Shown: positions 33,035 to 44,664, counted from the stretch's first letter. The stretch is 64,000 nt of DNA from Xanthoparmelia taractica (GCA_033085395.1 JANQBS010000182.1:1-64000); one strand, 5' to 3'. Program-made: numbers and translations. The notes: generated by a model not told the origin, from the letters alone.

Positions 33035-33084
33035 AGGGAGAAGGTGAGGAGGAGGAGGGTTTGGGGGAGAGTGGTGAGGTGCAT
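32470..33084 (-). CDS. Uncharacterised protein with repeat-encoded signal/anchor segment
   Basis: A single-exon reading of 204 residues. It begins MHLTTLPQTLLLLTFSLTLT followed by more Leu/Thr alternation, giving a hydrophobic segment of about 30 residues that could be a signal peptide or anchor. On the plus strand this segment is a GGGTGA-type microsatellite (about 32985-33060). The middle has HTTALLAGAAATAVSETRLR and CMTGEKGIWVPVEFWDEVEG. The later part is a Glu/Gly run and then a charged helix (MKDVLERVWRKLERIGLVVQ). The start was chosen at 33084 because the hydrophobic segment begins there. The family is not recognised. Its 5' half is C-rich and its 3' half G-rich on the coding strand. 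Confidence 0.5.
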
Positions 33085-33859
33085 GGTTTGGTTTGATGTG
33101 GAGGAGAACACTCCAGCGAGGGATGGAAGCCCTGCTGTCGAGAAGACCGGCCGAGCTGGGGCGATTAGCTCGTAGAGGACGGCGAGAAAGTCTTTAAACA
33201 GCTTGGGAGCCTGTTTCGAACGCAAACGACTATTGAAGAGGAATGCGGTTTTGATAGGGCGGATTAAAGCCGGACGTGGGACACGTCTCTTTTACATGGG
33301 TCTTATTGCCGCAGGCTGTGCAAGCTATGTTATAAGTTGTTCAGCCGTAGCTGAACCACACGGAGGCTTTAGTAAGATGAAGCTCGTAGACGTAGATGGC
33401 AACTTTGGGGAGGTATGTTTCTTGACTTGTTCCCTCGCGTTGTACGAGATCAAGCCTCCATGAAGAGGAGATGGGCACGCCATTTTCGTCATTCGTTGGA
33501 AGGGTGTGTTACCAGTATGGCGAATTTGGAAGCAAGGCAGAAGAGGAACCAATCAAAACGGCATGTGGGATTGTGGAAATAGTGACATTTAATTTTACCC
33601 GGCCTACACAGCAGCTAGTATATCGACACCACGTCGTAATATAGCTCAGCCTTACAATATCAATTTTGCTGTGCCTGCCCACAAGTTCCCCAATAAATTG
33701 AGCAGGTTCTAGGCTTGCCGCATCAACACCTCGATCTGGCGCCACTGATGCAAGCGGACGGAATGAACACCTTGAATGGTTTACTATGCTGATCAAGAAC
33801 ATCCGAGGAAGAGGCTGAAGCTTTGGGATAAGAGCGAAGCGAATTTGGTCTCGGGCAGC
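33085..33859. promoter_or_regulatory. Divergent upstream region before the casein kinase gene
   Basis: This lies between two divergent start codons. It has no supported gene; small frames on both strands here lack recognisable composition. Confidence 0.35.
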
Positions 33860-35342
33860 ATGGAGGACTTCAACAGTGAGACGGATAGTGATTACACAAG
33901 TTATTGGAGAGATTGGGTGAGATGATTTTTCTTTTTTATCGTTTTCTATAGAGCTTGACTGCTGTGTCTTACGCTATGCTCCGTCTTTGATTCAAGTAAA
34001 GACATTACTAGCCGGCTGTGGCTCCTACTTGACGGCTTTATACAGTACGGTGGTAAATTTCCTGAGCGGTTATGGGACTCCAGGAGCGAAGGTTCCAGAT
34101 ATCAGAGACGTTGCGGACTGGCTACATGTCTCCGGGAGCGCGCCTTCCTTGCTTGCTTTGAATGACAACCATGTCGCAGCCTGAACCGTGGCTTTCATAA
34201 CAATCATTTGCGCATCACTTTCTCAGCATTGCATTCATGGGTTACCTCGAAAGGATTTTTGAAGGCTCGGGCCCTTTGGATTTTGTACGTGATAGGTTTA
34301 TCCACACTCATGCTTGGCTATCAGAGCAGAAGGTAAATCCTGATGAAGCGAAATCCTGGCGGATATGACTCGGAAGGTTGACTGGAGCGATCATGTTGAA
34401 AGGACGAATTCGTCCAGCTTATGAAACATCTCTCTCGACGAAGCTCGCTGTTTAGGGGTCCTCCATGGGCTGCCGTCGTAGGTTACGGCTTCATAGCTAT
34501 TGGCTTTCTATACTTATCATGCTTCTGTGTTATTTTGTTTGTCACCAATAGAAGTGTACACCGCTAACAGGTCTGCATGCAGTTCATCTCGTCTCGAGGC
34601 AATGAATATTTCTGCGAGATCGACGAAGACTATCTCACAGACCGATTCAACCTTACTGGGCTCAATACGGATGTCCAGTATTATCAATACGCTCTCGACC
34701 TCGTCACAGATGTCTTTGACCTGGACTGTGACGATGATATGAGAGAGCAGATCGAGAAATCTGCAAGGCACTTGTACGGCTTAGTCCATGCACGATACAT
34801 CACAACTACAAGAGGGCTTGCGAAGATGGTATGCCAGAACCATCGTCCGGACCCAATGTGTTTGCTGATCTTTACAGCTTGAGAAATACAAGAAAGGCGA
34901 CTTTGGTAAATGCCCCCGAGTCATGTGCAGCGCGCACCCTCTTCTTCCTACAGGCATGGCAGATCTCCCTCATGTCCAGTCCGTCAAGCTCTACTGCGGC
35001 AAATGCGAAGACCTCTACAATCCCAAATCCTCTCGCCATGCCAACATCGATGGTGCGTACTTCGGGACGTCATTCCAAAACATCCTCTTCCAAGTCTATC
35101 CTGCTTTGATCCCAGAGAAGACCATGGAAAGGTACCAGCCCAGGATTTTTGGTTTCAAAGTACATGCAGCTGCTGCGTTAGAGAGGTGGCAGTCAGTGAA
35201 GAGAGAAGAAATGCAGGAGAGACTGAAGGAGGCTGGGATGGATAAGTGCTTCAAGGAGGATGTGGAGCTCGAGGATGATATGGAAGAAGATGAAGAGGAG
35301 GTTGCGGGCTTGGATGGAGCTGATGATGTGCTTGCGGAGTAG
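33860..35342 (+). CDS. CKB1: Casein kinase 2 regulatory (beta) subunit
   Basis: This is the regulatory dimer of protein kinase CK2, which shapes substrate choice and stability of the tetramer. Exons 33860-33916, 34583-34828 and 34878-35342 give 255 residues. Exon 1 encodes MEDFNSETDSDYTSYWRDW, which joins directly to FISSRGNEYFCEIDEDYLTD, the expected family order. The acidic loop (DVFDLDCDDD), the zinc finger Cys pairs (CPRVMC and CGKCEDLYNP) and the dimer segment GAYFGTSFQNILFQVYPAL are all present. The C-terminal tail is acidic (DDMEEDEEEV). The first intron is 666 bp, far longer than any other in the window, and holds no additional exon needed by the family. Confidence 0.92.
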
Positions 35343-37168
35343 GATCGGGCTGCGAAACTCTTATATATGGACTTGATGCATGGTTTATGGCGTTTGGTCT
35401 ATTAGAGACCACCGATTTTGAGGGTACATCGTTCATCCATGCATCATCCATGCCGGCATTCTGCAAAACCAAGACACCTCAGCCCTACCGAAATTAAACC
35501 TTAGCGCGGTCTTAAAAACCACCGCACCCAACTTAGTATTCCGCACAAACTTTTCACCTCAACGATCCCACTATCCACAGTACAGCATGTAGCGAACATG
35601 CATGCTAGCTCTCCAATCTCTTATCCTATGTCGTGCTGATCGTATACGGTGAGTGATACCCCAACAGCTTCCCTCCTGTCGACGGTACCACAATGATGAG
35701 CTTTTTTTATGAACAATCCAATTCCTATAGCATCATGCAGGAGCACTATACTCTAGAATTACTCTGATCCCTTACTCGATACTGTGTCTTGGTGTAAGGC
35801 TTTTGACCTGGGAGACAGCTTGCTGACGTTGCGCAAAGTAGTGATGACGCTGTCTTGAGCTCGTGGTTGGGATCGATGGGAGTCAAGTTGTTAGGAAAGA
35901 GATTGTTCGATATTTCGCATAATGCGGCCCATGAACAGTAGTTCTTCGACGCTGTATTAGCACGCGACAGCTTCCCTGTCCATCAGATGCTACACAAGGT
36001 ACGGGACATTTGAATCCTGCGTTGATCGACCACCTCTATATGATGACTACATGACACGGAAGGGCATTCCTCAATCCGAACAATCAGTGTCGATTCTGTC
36101 TCTACCAAGTTTCAGCCTTGTCTGACCTACAACATTCCACCTGATTATTACATGCTTACCGCTGTGGTGACCGAGGCTAATTTGTGTAACTCAAACAGGT
36201 ACTACCCGCTCTGCTGTCGTCCATTTGCGGCTATATCATTCCTTTACATGAAGAACTCTGAACGAACGGGCGGACAGATTGCGTACTCGTCTACTAGCAT
36301 CAATCAGCGTTGGAGCGTACAAACTTCAGCAGGTGTCAGGAAGATGATGTACTTGCTGAGAACTCGTCAGCTGAACCATTACAAATTCCTTCATATTTTC
36401 CGTCGAGCGCTTTTAGTGGGGATTACGCTAACAGCTTGTCGAGTAGGTAACTAGCTACCTCTCTCTTTCCGAGAATGCAATCCATCTCTTGAAATGATGA
36501 ACACTATTCACACTGTTTGAACCGGGAAACGCCTTGTAACGAGGGCACCTTTCGGTGATGAACGTACCAACACTGAAAATTCTGATTTAATGAGGTGTGT
36601 CGCGAGATCCGTTCCCCGTATTTAGAAGCATGGCTGACGAGGTGCTAAGCCTGATCCACAGATGATGATTGCGGTCCATTGAAAATCTACTTCCTTATCT
36701 GATAAAGCTTTGACTGACTTATGTGGCAACGAAGTGTAGGGGCAGATGATGGGATTGAGCTAATCATCTAGTACTTGCATAGGTCAGTATCTCCATTTTC
36801 TTGTACCATATGATACCTGATGAATCCAAATATTCGCTGTGTTCTTTCCGAGACACGTCACTGAAGAAACACATATTTCACCTTGGAGAACTGATACCTA
36901 CTCCTAAAAACCACCGCTTATGCGACTTCCCCTTTCCCGTGCAGAAGCTGATGGATTGCAGAGTCGGATCCGGGAAGGTAACATCATTAAAGCTGTCGAA
37001 AGGCAAGGAGCCTATATGTACTATGGCAGGGTGCCTGAAGGAGCGTGCATGATCATAACCTGTCACCTTGACATCTCTATAGCCGTAGCTAGCAAATCAT
37101 CAAAACTACTCCTCCCACATGCATCAGCGCTTGACGCATGCCTCATAACCCAAAACATCCCCTCCCCA
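35343..37168. other. Long spacer without supported genes
   Basis: About 1.8 kb between the ends of CKB1 and the VPS37-type gene. A 100-codon ATG frame at 36152-36454 has no recognisable features and could be chance. Nothing else was seen. Confidence 0.45.
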
Positions 37169-37971
37169 CTACCGCCATCCCCCAACCCTCCCCTCATCCC
37201 ACCGCTCCCTCGCCTCCTTCCTCCTCCAAACCTTCACCCTCCCCTCCCTATACCCCCTCAAAAACTCCCCCACCTCCCTCTCCCCCATCACCTCCTCCCC
37301 CCCCCCACCATCCAACCAACTCCCCTCCAACCCCTCACACCACTCCTCCCCCTCCCGTTCCCCCTCCCTCAACCGCCGATACAGCACCTTCGCGCTCCAA
37401 GGCGCCAACTCCCGATCCATAACCGCCTGTTTCTCCCTCCATTGACGCTCCAGCGCGTGCAGACGCAGTAAATGCGCTTGTGTTCGCTGGCGTAGGGCGA
37501 GCAGGTGCGCGTGCTGGGTTATCACGTTGTGCGCTTGGTTTTGGGTTTGTTGGAGGTGGGGGGGGAGGGGGGAGGGGGTGAGGGAGGGGTGCAGGAGGGA
37601 GAGGGATTGGATCAGAGGTTGGTTTTGCAGGGCTGTGTGGAGGGTTTGGGATCTGGTGGGTGTTAGTGGGGGTTGGGGTTGGGGGAGAGGGAGATCGGGG
37701 GAAGGGGAAGGGGAAGCGCGTACGATTTGTCGAGGAGGATGTCGGGGAGCCAGTGCTCGGAGGGAGAGGGCGGCGGGGGGTTCGTTTGTTGAGGATGAGG
37801 GGTTTGCTGCGGGGGGAGGTGGGGAGTGGTGTTTTGGAGGGGTGTTTGGGGGGGGAGCGGTGGGCCGTTGGTTGTGGGCGTTTGGGGCGTGGATTGAGGG
37901 GGCTTTGGTGGCGGGGGTGGCGCGGAGGCGTAGGCGGAGGGGGGTGGCGAGGTTGGGCCTGTGGAGGACAT
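37169..37971 (-). CDS. VPS37-type ESCRT-I subunit (mod(r) domain)
   Basis: Two exons, 37971-37724 and 37652-37169, give 243 residues. The N-terminus is a Pro-rich tail (SPPPSAYASAPPPPPKPPQS). From about residue 75 the text matches the mod(r) fold of Vps37: WLPDILLDKSSQTLHTALQN, then LRQRTQAHLLRLHALERQWR, EKQAVMDRELAPWS, LYRRLREGEREGEEWCEGLE, EFLRGYREGRVKVWRRKEAR and ERWDEGRVGGWR at the end. Vps37 joins Vps23 and Vps28 in ESCRT-I, which sorts ubiquitinated cargo into multivesicular bodies. The joined frame needs removal of a 71-bp intron ending in CACCCACCAG. The coding strand is very C-rich in the first half and G-rich in the second, which may affect transcript folding. Confidence 0.82.
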
Positions 37972-40574
37972 GTTGTGATTATTGCTATGGTTGCGGAGGT
38001 TGGAGGGTTGGGAGTTTGAGGTTTTGTGTGCATGTATTACGAGAAGGGGTTAGATTACGTTAGCGCTTCGAGCTTTCATCCAATCAGATCTCTGAAAGAC
38101 CAATTCATGGCTACGAAATGATGTCCACTCGCAAATTCAGCATCCAAGCTTTGACCAGCAGCCTTGTGGGTTATTTTCCGTGGTTTTTCTTTTTTTTTTC
38201 GTGATTAAGAGCGCAGACGCTCAAGGTAACATCTCTCCTGCTGATATTCGCAGCTCACCAGCTGCTACTTCTAGATTACTTAAGGGGGATCGTCGAGCAG
38301 GATTACTTCTACTTGGAAGGAATGGAAGACAAAGGTTCAAGGACCACGCACACTTGGCTTTACACAATAACCGTTACGCCAATGATGACCATCTTAGGTC
38401 AGAGTGAGGCGTTGGATGTACGAGAAATGGTGGCAATGACACCCAAGGATGCAAGCAGTATGCACTTGTCGGAGAATAAAGGAATTCGCGTGCGCCATGA
38501 TTCGGTAAATCAGCTGGTCAAGAGTTACAACTTCCTATTGCGGGCCACATTGCGAGGAGATATTGTGACTATATGATGGAGGGTGGCATGTTCAGGTCCT
38601 GTGCCGCCACGAGATGCACCACTCCACATCCGAGCTTCTTTCAACTTCAAGGCTGATCGAAAGGTTACATTTAGTACCTGTGAAGATTTCAGGTATGCTG
38701 AAGCTGAAGAACGATTGCTGTGGCCTCAGGCGCATATTACCCCGGATCTTGGCAGCAATATGATCAATTACATCTACTTTTACCTTCATTCATCAAGATG
38801 TAGGCGCCTCAATCGCGTAATCAAAGCTTCAAAGCAGCGTCATATTTGCATGAATCCTTGGCTGCTCTCAGCCTGAGACAAGCTAGGGGTGCAGGTGCCA
38901 CGCCATTGCAAGGACCACCCCTGAGAGAAAGTGCCGCCACCCGAAGCGCTCAAATGGCTGGCCGATATAGTACTCCCGACAGATGGGATCTTGTTCCCAG
39001 CATGGGCCTCAGAAGCGTCACTGGTCCTTCTAGACGGTTTCCAAATTCGGAATCCCGTCCAGAGTGTTTCAACACTTACCTACGAGAAATGCGGATACTC
39101 GACACAGCGCATGTACTTCGTAATAAATTGTTGTGTCAAACTGTCAAAGAGAAAGCCCACTTGCGGACGCCAAGAGCACTTCACGAGGATGTTACTTTCG
39201 AGATCGTCTCCATCCGAGAAAGTGTCTTCTGTCAACCGTTCTTTGACCGACGCTGATGTCCCTCATGTACGGTTGCAAAGCCCGAGCTGACCGAGTTGTA
39301 AGTGGCCGATGGTCGCTAAAAGACAGAAAAGAACCGATGGAAGTGGTTGCATGTTGATTACTGCCTGACCATAATAGTAGTATAGCGATTAGCAATTCGA
39401 GGCGATAAAAATACCTAAAATGTCCAGACTGCGCCTACGCCTCCTGACTTCTTACTTCTACCAGTGGCCCAGAAGTTTATCGTTTTCTCCTTCAACCAGG
39501 CCAAAAATAGTTGCGATTACTTCGAAGTACTTCTGTCCCGCAAGCCATGAAAATACTTAATGGAAAGAGTTGGGTAATGAATGTTCGAAGATCCTTCATC
39601 CATGTCTGAACTTTTGCATACCTATGAAGAGTTGGAATGATGGATTGCTAAGATTAACAAGATCGTCGCTTGTTTCAATGGTTTGACTTGCGTTTTGGCG
39701 TGCCAAAGGATGGAATAGACGATCCCTCGTGGCCGTTGATCCTTCCCGCCTTTTGAAAAGCTCCCTCCTTTTTCTTTTAACCACTCAAATAGATACCTTA
39801 GCCAGGGGGGCCATAATACGATCCAATGATGTTGCTATTATAATCCTGTCCATATTGGGCACATGGTTAGTCAGCACTCAAGCACTCAGCACACCACTAA
39901 CCCCTCAGATTCATCATTCGCCTCTCATCCGTTTCCCCTCTTCAGCCTTCAGGGCAATCTGCATCGCATCGCTACGGCCCGGCTGCCAATTTGGACCATA
40001 CTGTATTTATTGCAATGATGACCTTTCTTAACAACTTTAGAATGTAACCTGTAAGATGTAATGATTGAATGAATCAGCTTACCTCTTGCTGAGCCCTACT
40101 GAGCCCTGTTGAGCCCCCTTTGTGGAGTGTGGAGGAGTCGGCACGAGGTCTTGCTGCGCTTGGCATCCTTGTACTGGTCGCAAGCCGCGGCGTTTCATCT
40201 TTGAACCCTGGCCTTGCGAAACCTCAACAATCTCCACATCATCATCATCTTCTTCTTCCACAAGGCCAATTCTTCGACACACGACCATCGCTGTACATAC
40301 ATACCACACCGCGGCAATTTCATTAGAGGAAGAGGCTGATGCGCATTGGAAGAGAAGGCTGTCATTGGTAAACAACTTGGAGGAGTAAGGGGAGAAAGAG
40401 GCTGGACGGGCAACCTGGGAACGAACAACGCGCAATTCAATTATCGACATGATGCTATAGTTTCTTTGCATCGTGAGCATCTACATTTGACCGCTGGAAA
40501 GGCCCGGGTTGCTTGAGCCATCGCCTGAACCCCCTTCCTGGTCTCGTGCGACCTGGCGGAATCAGTTCACAACA
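37972..40574. other. Long spacer, one weak minus-strand frame
   Basis: About 2.6 kb with no recognised gene. On the minus strand 40450-40079 an ATG frame of 123 codons (MSIIELRVVRSQVARPASFS onward) includes an acidic, SUMO-interaction-like patch (VEEEDDDDVEIVEV), but no homology is apparent. A plus frame near 39720-40030 contains a hydrophobic stretch but no ATG. The right end should contain the promoter, and possibly a first exon, of the next gene. Confidence 0.35.
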
Positions 40575-43061
40575 ATGGGTGTTCCTGCGCCACCCGTACC
40601 ATTGAACGATCATTGCTCCATAATATACAACGGGGTACTTTATACATACCAAGCAAATGCTTTTCAGTCGCTCCCTCTCCGCGATGGCGCTGTCTGGACA
40701 CAGCTGCCCATGGGCGTACCTACCAATGGCTCCACTTGCGTTGAAGGCTCTTACAACAATGACGACTCACTCATCGTCGTAGGGGGCTCTACCTCGGCCT
40801 CGAATTATAAAGGCATACAATCCTTCTCATTTTCTACCCAAAAATGGACTTCCCAGAAACCGCTGGACGCTGTTGCGATGGAGCGGGTGAACCATGGCAC
40901 GGCATACCTACAACAATCCTCATCGATATTCATGTATGCTGGTTCCCAGGATAAAGACAATACACCTACATCACAAACTTTCGTTATTGACATGACATCA
41001 CCCTACAACGTTCAAGCCTTCAACTCTATTGCGCCACCAGTCATCTCACCGCTGGTGCTACCGTTCAATACTACACATGCGTTGATGCTGGGCGGGGATC
41101 CGATGAACACAAGGCTTTTTACATTTGGCCGCCAAGAAGGATGGCAGCAAATGAATGTCCACTTGCAAAATGGCCTGAGGGACTCGTCCATGGTCCAGGC
41201 TACAATATTAGATGGGAGCGATGGAAGCAAAGTACTGGAAATATTTGATTTCAGCGCATCGCCAAATCAAATCTCAACACTTCTTCTACAGAATGCGACG
41301 AAGACGACATCCGCTTCCAAGAGGTCTTACTCGAGGTCCGCACACCACCCCGCCAAACGACGGAAACGAGACGCGACCTTGGGCGATAGACCAGCGTATA
41401 ACAATACCCTTGCACCTCAGCAAACTCGAAAAGGATACTCACTCGCCGAGGATTCAAAATCTGGTCTGATCGTTGCATCAGGTGGAAACAGCCAAAACCC
41501 TATTGCGATATTTAATCAGACAGGAAACCAATGGGTCGATCCCGATCGATTTTTTGGTAATCAAGCATCCCCAAGTTCAACTTCGTCAACTCCAACCGCG
41601 GCTGCGACAGGCACACCTGCAAGTAATTCAGCTTCACCAAGCCAACAAGCAGATAACACGCCTGTACGGAACAAGTCCCTGAGTATTCTTGGAGGTGTTT
41701 TAGGTGGTGTTTTCGGGCTTGCAGCACTTCTAGTAATACTTCTCCTTCTTTTGCGATACTGTCGCAGAAGGAGGGACAAGAAGCGTGAGAAGCAAGCAAA
41801 CAGTTACGCCCTCGAGGACAAGGCAGAGATGGATTTTCGCGATGTCGGAGCAGACTTCATGAAAGAGGCTGGAGGAACCTTTGATGACAGCACGCACAAA
41901 AGGAACAAATCTGACAAATCGGGTGCTAGCGTAACCGCTAACGTCAAAGCACAAGAGCGAGGAGGCGCTGCGTCTTCCCAGTCGAAACGGGCATTGCTTC
42001 ATCATCAAGATGAGAGTGCTGGAAGCGCGCATTCATTCTGGGGTCGAAGATCTCCAGAAAGATCGCCGCCTACGATATCTGCACCTATAATGGGTCCCCC
42101 AATCGAGGAGACTCTGAGAACGTCTCCGGATCCAAGGACCGATCCTCGAACAGACACGGGCTGGAGCAGGTACTTCTTGGACAACAATTCCAAGGACCTC
42201 AACTCTGCGACGCTGGAGCATGACCAAGAGATAAGGCCGCAAACCTATATCTCGGGCGAATCCGAATATAATTCTTCTAACCCTCACGAGTCGGCTGAAG
42301 TCGAACCGCTTAACATTCGCGCTTCTCAAAATGCTTCACTTTACCCGCCAAATACCAGGATCATGTCTCCTACCGGTTTCCCTCGCCCACGTCAAGGCCT
42401 TACCGTCACGCACGGCACCAGACCGGACCGTAGAGATGAGCCATCTACGCCTTCAACCCCCATCTCTGATATCGGCGAGGAAGACGAATACGCACGTCAC
42501 TCTCATAGTGACGGGCAGGAATCTTGGACTCCGGTAGCTTCCATTGGCGAGCGGGGAAGCAGCTGGACAGAAGATCGACCGGTCAGCGACTATGCCAACA
42601 GTAAGGCTACCGTAGATAACAAAGTCCCCGTCGATAGCAGGGTCAATAGCAAGATTTATCCACATCCTGGCGAGCGTGTGCGAATACCCAACTTCCCAAC
42701 CGTACCCAACAGCCAGGTACCGTCGGGCGTCAATACTCCCACCTCGCCCGTCGATGATAGCCGAAAAGATCCAAAAGCCATTGCGTCTCAAGATTTTGCT
42801 CGGACAGCAGGTGGGAGACGAATTCCTAACAATGCCAGCGTGGCTACGTACAGTGCACCTCAGGTGAGTGAGCGTGCAATGCCTGAAGACAGGACCGGTG
42901 CGCTGCCAGAGTATGGCACGACTCAGGTGCGGACATTTCCTCGAAAGAAGGAGGAACTAGGCCCCAGAGGACGAGGAGGCAGGGATACAGAGGACATGAG
43001 CTGGCTGAATTTGGGCACGAGTGCCGAGCAAAACAACAATCACCTTCGTTATGCGAGTTAA
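40575..43061 (+). CDS. Kelch-like single-span membrane protein
   Basis: An open frame of 828 residues from the ATG at 40575. Residues about 1-340 form a beta-propeller-like ectodomain with kelch-type blades (SLIVVGGSTSASNYKGIQSF, NRVNHGTAY-like RVNHGTAYLQ, TTHALMLGGDPMNTRLFTFG, SGLIVASGGNS). A Ser/Thr-rich stalk (SPSSTSSTPTAAATGTPAS) precedes one transmembrane helix (SILGGVLGGVFGLAALLVIL), then RYCRRRRDKK as a stop-transfer signal and a long disordered tail of about 400 residues. Related fungal proteins are often labelled in databases as a splicing factor by error. A secreted ectodomain needs a signal peptide, yet none is present at this start. A short upstream exon joined near the GGAATCAG before 40566 is plausible. 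Confidence 0.75.
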   Translation: MGVPAPPVPLNDHCSIIYNGVLYTYQANAFQSLPLRDGAVWTQLPMGVPTNGSTCVEGSYNNDDSLIVVGGSTSASNYKGIQSFSFSTQKWTSQKPLDAVAMERVNHGTAYLQQSSSIFMYAGSQDKDNTPTSQTFVIDMTSPYNVQAFNSIAPPVISPLVLPFNTTHALMLGGDPMNTRLFTFGRQEGWQQMNVHLQNGLRDSSMVQATILDGSDGSKVLEIFDFSASPNQISTLLLQNATKTTSASKRSYSRSAHHPAKRRKRDATLGDRPAYNNTLAPQQTRKGYSLAEDSKSGLIVASGGNSQNPIAIFNQTGNQWVDPDRFFGNQASPSSTSSTPTAAATGTPASNSASPSQQADNTPVRNKSLSILGGVLGGVFGLAALLVILLLLLRYCRRRRDKKREKQANSYALEDKAEMDFRDVGADFMKEAGGTFDDSTHKRNKSDKSGASVTANVKAQERGGAASSQSKRALLHHQDESAGSAHSFWGRRSPERSPPTISAPIMGPPIEETLRTSPDPRTDPRTDTGWSRYFLDNNSKDLNSATLEHDQEIRPQTYISGESEYNSSNPHESAEVEPLNIRASQNASLYPPNTRIMSPTGFPRPRQGLTVTHGTRPDRRDEPSTPSTPISDIGEEDEYARHSHSDGQESWTPVASIGERGSSWTEDRPVSDYANSKATVDNKVPVDSRVNSKIYPHPGERVRIPNFPTVPNSQVPSGVNTPTSPVDDSRKDPKAIASQDFARTAGGRRIPNNASVATYSAPQVSERAMPEDRTGALPEYGTTQVRTFPRKKEELGPRGRGGRDTEDMSWLNLGTSAEQNNNHLRYAS

Positions 43062-43394
43062 TGTGTATCAACCGCCATGCATTATTGCGGCATTCAAGCA
43101 GGAGCATGGGACCAAGGCGTCATCGGAGCTACATTTGCGAATACCAAATTATCCAGCACAGGACGGCGGAAAGATCTTACAGCTTTCACTTCTTACGATC
43201 ATTAATCACACTGTACAATGTACCAACACCAATACCGACTACGCAGGTAACGCTTAATCAGCATGCTGGTGTACCATTATTCATGAAAGTTTTATCGCTG
43301 GGGTAGCATGACGGGGTGTGGTGTTAGGTGGGGGGAGGCTGAATGAGCCAAGGTCATTGGATGGGATCGATGATGAATGGCTGATGATGAGGAT

Positions 43395-43413
43395 GAGTTG
43401 AGTTGAGTTGAGG
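43395..43413 (+). repeat. GAGTT pentanucleotide repeat
   Basis: Three to four tandem GAGTT units lie in the spacer downstream of the kelch-like gene. Confidence 0.7.
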
Positions 43414-44204
43414 TGTGGCAGGAAACGGAGGCTATGTATCCTAGGTACATTGCATGCGTATGGAGAGGAAGGAATCAAAGTTCTTGCCATCCAATCCTCC
43501 GCTCACGACCATTGTGAACTTCGAGAAAGAATCAGCGGCGAGCAGTAAGATTGCTTGCTAGGAGTCGCGTATGTATGTGTCTGTACAGTATGGCACTTTA
43601 CTTCTACGCATTTGCGGCTACTATTCAAGTTTGACATCCTCCGCTCGCTCTAATGTGTGGGACCTTCCGTTTTCATCCCTCTTGGCGTAAATATCCCGCG
43701 CTAACCGCTTGCAGCAAGCTTCGGTCAGCCCTATCAGTTTTCTGACGTTCGAGGGGTTTGGATCTTCTACGGAACAGAGATGTGTCTGTGGAAGGATACC
43801 GAACACGCTAATTAACTTTTAGCGTTTTAGGGGTTTGAATATGTGTGGCTGTGAATGTGGCTTTCTTGTGATTGTGCTATTTGATTTTGTATGTGCGGTG
43901 CTGGGAGTCGGGGTGCTAACTCATTGCCTTGTGTTTGTTTTATAGAGTGGCATGGAGCTACAACCTGTAGACCAGACTACGTTGGGGATTGGAACCCCAA
44001 CACTCTCTCCCCTTATACCGTCTTACCATACAGCCGTGGTGAGATACCTATTACGCCGGAGGTGGGAAGGGGGTGGGCTTTTATTTACAGCTTTCAATTA
44101 AAACATTCCGTGTTCGCGAGTCCTTGCTAGTACCATCGTCATCGTTGTCTTTTATATATTAAGACTGAATTTCACGGTAGGTGTGCGATGCGCTGTATGG
44201 CGTA

Positions 44205-44237
44205 ATGTGATGTGATGTGAGTGTGATGTGATGTGGT
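44205..44237 (+). repeat. GTGAT-type microsatellite
   Basis: Units of ATGTG/GTGATGT are repeated about six times, with one interruption. Confidence 0.65.
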
Positions 44238-44441
44238 GCATTGACATTTTGTGTCGGTATAGTGTGGGGTTTTGTGTTAGTATAGTGTTTGTGCATCTGG
44301 CCAGGGCATGAGCATCGTGGCGGATGCACGGGTGTTTGCGGAATTTGTTGATGAGAATGGGAACGGGAACGAGAACGGGGGGGTTGGGATGAATGGAATA
44401 CTGTTGTAGGGGAGGATGAATGGGATTGGAAGGGATGAGGT

Positions 44442-44568
44442 GAAAGGAGGGGAGGAGAGGAGAGGAGAGGAGAGGAGAGGGGAGGGGAGGAGAGGAGAAG
44501 GGAGGAGAGGGGAGGAGAGGAGAGATAAAGAGAGGGAAGGAGAGGAGAGGAGAGAAGAGGAGAGGGAG
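44442..44568 (+). repeat. Long polypurine GGAGA tract
   Basis: A run of 84 uninterrupted purines (44442-44525), then one T, then 42 more purines (44527-44568), built from GGAGA/GAGGA/GGGGA units. It has partial mirror symmetry, which makes triplex (H-DNA) formation conceivable. The complementary strand is pure C/T. It is probably an intergenic microsatellite. Confidence 0.8.
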
Positions 44569-44664
44569 TTCGGTGTGAAGATAGCGTCGGGTGAAACGGT
44601 TGGATCAGGTTGAGTCAAGTGGGCTGTTTAGTGATGAGGTTTCGGATGATGCTACTTTCCATGG

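Noticed and set aside
34340..34400. Box C/D snoRNA in the long CKB1 intron
   Set aside because: A TGATGA occurs at about 34341, but it lacks the purine before it and no correctly placed CTGA box or closing stem was found.
36152..36454. 100-codon ATG frame in the spacer
   Set aside because: No motif, no signal, no neighbouring exon; consistent with chance.
37335..38063. 232-codon Pro-rich minus frame and 178-codon Gly/Arg-rich plus frame
   Set aside because: Both are alternative-frame shadows caused by the C/G-rich coding of the VPS37-type gene.
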